From Candidatus Sodaliphilus limicaballi (GTDB lineage Bacteria; Bacteroidota; Bacteroidia; Bacteroidales; Muribaculaceae), in contig JAGHSP010000326.1 in the NCBI GenBank assembly GCA_018065815.1, positions 1 through 9,725 of the forward strand: DNA of 9,725 nucleotides. Direction: 5' to 3'. The notes beneath the pieces are model-generated. The model saw nothing but the letters and a program-made list of their open reading frames with translations. It did no database searches and was not told the DNA's origin. Position 1 is the first letter of the stretch; each line of letters opens with the position of its first letter. Positions 7,428 to 9,725 of the stretch are shown piece after piece. Both the position numbers and the translations under genes were made by a program.

Positions 7428-8342
7428 ATGAAAAAATTGATGATATGTGTGGTTGTATCCATTGCAGCATGTGTAATGGGGGCAAGCAACATGGCTGCAC
7501 AGCCGCAAAACAGTGAGCTAGATGTAATGACTCCATCCGACTCGGTGAGCATGCTCTTGGGGGCGGCCATGGCTAATGCCGTGCCTGCCGACGGCAATGA
7601 CTTCGACTTCGAAAAGTTTGCCAAGGGATTTGAAACAAGCTCGTTAACTGCAAAGATGTCGCAAGATTCAAGCTTTATGGCAGGCGCTATTATTGCAGTA
7701 AAGCTAATGGCATATTTTTCCGAAAAAATTGACATGAATGAAAAAGTGTTCTTGAATGCATTTAAGAAAGGGCTAGATGCAAATCGCATGTCACCCGAAG
7801 AAGCACAAGAACTATCAGAGAGTCAGTGGAATCAAGCTATAGAAATTACCGAGCGCATGCAGATGCAGGCTTTGCTGGACCGTGCTTCTACACCCGAAGC
7901 TCTTGCTGCGAAGAATAATGGCGAAGCATTTATCGCCAAGATGAAACGCACCAAGAAGTATAAAACCACTCCCAGCGGGCTCATGTATCGCGTGCTCACT
8001 CCCGGCAAGGGACAATGCTTTGTCGCCGAGGACTGGATTAAGTTAAAATATGTGGGCAAACTGGTCGACGGCACAGTCGTAGAGAATAGTAATGGCGAAA
8101 CACACAAGCGCATCCTAGGAGTAACTCCCGGATGCGGCGAGATGTTGAGCCTCATGAAACCTGGCATGAAGGTAGAGGCAATCATTCCAGCAGCGTTAGC
8201 TTACGACATCTACGGCAACCCCGACCGAGGTATAGGTCCCAACGAAACACTTATCTTCGAGATTGAGACAATAGATGTTGATCCTTCCTACGAAGAAGAA
8301 ACAGAAGAAGACGATATTGACTCCGACGAATCAGAAGAGTAA
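7428..8342 (+). CDS. Exported FKBP-type peptidyl-prolyl isomerase with altered active site
   Basis: 304 residues: a signal peptide (cleavage perhaps near MAAQ, residues 22-25; IAAC at 12-15 could also be a lipobox), a helical N-terminal region (about 36-150) as in FkpA/Mip dimerisation domains, a linker helix, and a C-terminal FKBP domain (about 180-284). The FKBP core is recognisable from IKLKYVGKLVDGTVVENS (204-221), LMKPGMKVEAIIPAALAY (242-259) and GPNETLIFEIETIDV (270-284). Usual catalytic-pocket residues differ: FDSS is VENS, and the VIPGW tryptophan is Cys236 in VTPGC; Tyr208, Tyr259 and Phe277 are kept. Isomerase activity may be reduced and chaperone action may dominate. The protein ends in an unusual tail of about 16 mostly acidic residues. 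It is the last gene of the cluster and likely helps fold envelope proteins. Confidence 0.88.
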   Translation: MKKLMICVVVSIAACVMGASNMAAQPQNSELDVMTPSDSVSMLLGAAMANAVPADGNDFDFEKFAKGFETSSLTAKMSQDSSFMAGAIIAVKLMAYFSEKIDMNEKVFLNAFKKGLDANRMSPEEAQELSESQWNQAIEITERMQMQALLDRASTPEALAAKNNGEAFIAKMKRTKKYKTTPSGLMYRVLTPGKGQCFVAEDWIKLKYVGKLVDGTVVENSNGETHKRILGVTPGCGEMLSLMKPGMKVEAIIPAALAYDIYGNPDRGIGPNETLIFEIETIDVDPSYEEETEEDDIDSDESEE

Positions 8343-8362
8343 AAGTTTGAGCAACTCAACTT
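8343..8362 (+). terminator. Weak hairpin right after the FKBP gene
   Basis: AAGTT and GAG pair with CTC and AACTT around a CAA loop, with one bulged T, directly after the stop codon. Only three T follow, so it is a poor intrinsic terminator, though it may protect the mRNA end. Confidence 0.25.
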
Positions 8363-8425
8363 TCGCTGTAAATTATAATTTTGTATAACTCAACTTTAGC
8401 ATTTGATAATAAATATTGCTAATTT

Positions 8426-8443
8426 ATTGTCCGGCAGGACAAT
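8426..8443. repeat. Palindrome ATTGTCC-GGCA-GGACAAT
   Basis: Perfect 7-bp stem with a 4-base loop. Its GTCC/GGAC core recurs in the hairpin at 8505-8520, which suggests a repeated palindrome family. Confidence 0.6.
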
Positions 8444-8453
8444 ACCTGAATAA

Positions 8454-8484
8454 CCCCCACCGCCGAACGAAGTGGCGGTGGGGG
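8454..8484. repeat. Strong 11-bp GC hairpin
   Basis: CCCCCACCGCC pairs perfectly with GGCGGTGGGGG around the 9-base loop GAACGAAGT. No T tract follows on either strand, so it is not a standard intrinsic terminator. Confidence 0.7.
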
Positions 8485-8504
8485 TATAGTATCAACAAAC
8501 AGAT

Positions 8505-8520
8505 GCGTCCAGTAGGACGC
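8505..8520. repeat. Palindrome GCGTCC-AGTA-GGACGC
   Basis: Perfect 6-bp stem with a 4-base loop, sharing the GTCCnnnAGGAC pattern with the hairpin at 8426-8443. Confidence 0.6.
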
Positions 8521-8588
8521 TAATCGGAGCAAACAGGTGAAATTCAGATTGTTCTATATGCTATAGTTGAGTGTATAAAAATATTCAT

Positions 8589-8686
8589 CGCGCTGACAGG
8601 TGCGACTATCGATAACCGGGGGTGTGAGCGAAGCGAACGTACCCCCCGGATAATGAAACCCAAGGGAATGCGTGCTGAAAGTACGC
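8589..8686. repeat. Second hairpin cluster before the rpsF promoter
   Basis: Three hairpins in a row: 8589-8604 (5 bp with one G-U pair), 8616-8649 (CCGGGGGT with ACCCCCCGG, one bulged C, loop containing GAGCGAAGCGAACG), and 8670-8686 (GCGTGC with GTACGC, one G-U pair, loop TGAAA). No open reading frame of note. It may belong to the same element as the adjacent inverted repeat or be part of an RNA ending near 8710; a short ATGC...GCAT stem followed by five T at 8695-8710 could be its weak end. Confidence 0.4.
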
Positions 8687-8755
8687 GACTTACATGCGAT
8701 AAGCATTTTTACATAATGCAAAATCCTTGATTTTTAGAAAATAAACACCAAATCA

Positions 8756-8787
8756 TTTGGTATAATGAACTATTTTTACTAACTTTG
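8756..8787 (+). promoter_or_regulatory. Promoter of the rpsF-rpsR-rplI operon
   Basis: TTTG (8756-8759), a 20-bp spacer and TAACTTTG (8780-8787) form a full Bacteroidetes -33/-7 promoter. The predicted start near 8792-8794 leaves an AT-rich leader of about 43-45 nt before rpsF. Confidence 0.75.
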
Positions 8788-8836
8788 CAACGCTTTTTGA
8801 AGCAAATTTTACTAATTTATTAATTTTAAACGTTTT

Positions 8837-9229
8837 ATGAATCATTACGAAACCGTTTTCATTTTAACTCCCGTTTTGTCTGATGTTCAGATGAAGGAAG
8901 CGGTAGAAAAATTCAAAACAGTGCTCACCGACAATGGTGCTGCTATTGTTAATGAAGAGAACTGGGGTCTGCGCAAGCTCGCTTATCCCATCGACAAAAA
9001 AACTACCGGTTTTTACACTCTCATTGAGTTCGATGCTGAGCCCACTATCGTAGCTAAGCTTGAAACAGCTTATCGCCGCGACGAGAAAGTTATCCGTTTC
9101 CTTACTTTCCGCAACAACAAGTTTGCTGCCGAGTATGCTGCTAAGCGCCGCAGCCTCAAGAAGGCCGCTAAGGAAGCCGCTGCCGAAGCTCCCGCTGCTG
9201 AGGAAGCACAAACAGAAACTAACGCTTAA
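8837..9229 (+). CDS. rpsF: 30S ribosomal protein S6
   Basis: 130 residues. The N-terminus MNHYETVFILTPVLSD, the central WGLRKLAYPIDKKTTGFYTLIEF and the VIRFLTFR strand are typical of S6, which binds the central domain of 16S rRNA together with S18 in the small subunit platform. After about residue 103 comes a basic then Ala/Glu-rich tail, a common, poorly conserved S6 extension. It is the first gene of the operon, directly downstream of a consensus promoter. No clear Shine-Dalgarno precedes it; the leader is AT-rich, as often in this phylum. Confidence 0.97.
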   Translation: MNHYETVFILTPVLSDVQMKEAVEKFKTVLTDNGAAIVNEENWGLRKLAYPIDKKTTGFYTLIEFDAEPTIVAKLETAYRRDEKVIRFLTFRNNKFAAEYAAKRRSLKKAAKEAAAEAPAAEEAQTETNA

Positions 9230-9234
9230 TTATT

Positions 9235-9240
9235 AAGGAG
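9235..9240 (+). promoter_or_regulatory. Shine-Dalgarno AAGGAG before rpsR
   Basis: AAGGAG lies 8 nt before the rpsR ATG. It stands out because most starts in this window lack such a site, and it fixes the rpsR start. Confidence 0.75.
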
Positions 9241-9248
9241 AAACAATT

Positions 9249-9518
9249 ATGGCACAAGCACAAAGTGAAATCCGCTATTTGACTCCGCTTTCAGTGGACA
9301 ACAAGAAGAAGAAATATTGCCGTTTCAAGAGAAGCGGTATCAAGTATATCGACTACAAGGATCCCGAGTTCCTCAAGAAGTTCCTCAACGAGCAGGGTAA
9401 GATTCTGCCCCGCCGCATCACTGGCACTTCTCTCAAGTTCCAGCGCCGTGTAGCTCGCGCCGTTAAGCGCGCTCGCCACCTGGCTTTACTCCCCTTCGTA
9501 ACCGACTTGATGAAATAA
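9249..9518 (+). CDS. rpsR: 30S ribosomal protein S18
   Basis: 89 residues, full length. Characteristic S18 parts are KKYCRFKRSGIKYIDYKDPEFLKKFLNEQGKILPRRITG and the C-terminal LKFQRRVARAVKRARHLALLPF. S18 pairs with S6 on the 30S platform. It follows rpsF by 19 bp with no ssb or priB between, as is usual in Bacteroidetes, and is preceded by a clear AAGGAG. Cys24 is a lone cysteine in the N-terminal part; no CxxC zinc motif is present. Confidence 0.97.
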   Translation: MAQAQSEIRYLTPLSVDNKKKKYCRFKRSGIKYIDYKDPEFLKKFLNEQGKILPRRITGTSLKFQRRVARAVKRARHLALLPFVTDLMK

Positions 9519-9542
9519 TATTTAACTGGAGAATTAAGATTT

Positions 9543-9725
9543 ATGAAAATTATATTGAAAGAAGACGTTGCTAACCTTGGATACAAGGATGACGTTGTTG
9601 AAGTAAAGAACGGATACGGCCGCAATTACCTTATCCCTACAGGCAAGGCAGTTCTCGCAACTCCATCAGCACTTAAGGTTCTCGCTGAAAACCTTCGCCA
9701 ACGCGCTCACAAGATCGCTAAGATT
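9543..9725 (+). CDS. rplI: 50S ribosomal protein L9 (3' end outside window)
   Basis: The first 61 codons are present and the frame is open to the window edge. MKIILKEDVANLGYKDDVVEVKNGYGRNYLIPTGKAVLAT is the L9 N-terminal domain that binds domain V of 23S rRNA, followed by the start of the long connecting helix. GGAG at 9528-9531 lies 11 nt before the start. The gap to rpsR is 24 bp, so it belongs to the same operon. Confidence 0.95.
   Translation, partial: MKIILKEDVANLGYKDDVVEVKNGYGRNYLIPTGKAVLATPSALKVLAENLRQRAHKIAKI

Larger units (their letters stand above)
8379..8580. repeat. Nested imperfect inverted-repeat element of about 200 bp
   Basis: The outer arms are 8379-8400 and 8560-8580; the reverse complement of the right arm matches the left at 19 positions with one mismatch and two small gaps, including an 8-bp identity ACTCAACT. 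A second nested pair, 8439-8451 and 8542-8552, matches apart from a 2-base gap. Inside lie three hairpins at 8426-8443, 8454-8484 and 8505-8520. No coding potential was recognised. This could be a small non-autonomous mobile element (MITE-like), a REP/BIME-type cluster, or a structured RNA; the sequence alone does not decide. Confidence 0.45.

Noticed and set aside
8343..8755. Known RNA genes (RNase P RNA, tmRNA, SRP RNA, tRNA)
   Set aside because: None of their conserved core sequences (for example GAAAGUCC, tRNA T-loop GGTTCGA, SRP GGAAG loop) is present despite the strong secondary structure.
8343..8755. CRISPR array
   Set aside because: The repeats are few, short and unevenly spaced, with no regular repeat-spacer pattern and no cas genes in the window.
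8788..8836. S6:S18-binding leader RNA in front of rpsF
   Set aside because: The AT-rich leader after the predicted start has only a 4-bp stem and no CCG-bearing stem-bulge typical of that motif.

Overview
The window looks like chromosomal DNA of a gut-type Bacteroidales bacterium, perhaps Muribaculaceae or Prevotellaceae; the family is inferred, not shown. The evidence is the Bacteroidetes promoter signature TAnnTTTG upstream of several genes, weak or absent Shine-Dalgarno sequences at most starts, a DUF4301 protein, a TrxP-like lipoprotein thioredoxin, and the order rpsF-rpsR-rplI with no ssb or priB between.

Left half (1-5327, all minus strand). Read in the direction of transcription, it holds a RelA/SpoT-type (p)ppGpp synthetase whose hydrolase active site has been lost, a YeiH/UPF0324 membrane protein, a ZIP-family metal transporter and, cut by the window edge, a secreted alpha/beta hydrolase with a cysteine in the nucleophile elbow. 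The hydrolase has its own promoter, and a perfect 7-bp palindrome of DtxR/MntR-operator type lies over the expected -33 region. The relA-type gene has a good promoter that faces the promoter of the next block.

Middle (5434-8342, plus strand). A compact three-gene cluster with gaps of 9 and 14 bp encodes a DUF4301 protein with motifs resembling UDP-sugar pyrophosphorylases, a lipoprotein thioredoxin with a WCGPC site, and an exported FKBP-type prolyl isomerase with altered active-site residues and an acidic tail. The last two suggest a role in protein folding in the envelope.

The gap at 8343-8836 has no convincing gene but is rich in structure: 11-bp direct repeats, a nested inverted repeat spanning about 200 bp, several strong hairpins with related GTCC/GGAC stems, and finally the rpsF promoter. 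It is the least explained part of the window and may be a small mobile or REP-like element or a structured RNA.

Right end (8837-9725, plus strand). The ribosomal protein operon rpsF-rpsR-rplI, with rplI cut by the window edge. No fully new multi-gene system is evident. The best leads are the gap at 8343-8755, the enzyme-like DUF4301 protein and the metal-regulator-like palindrome.
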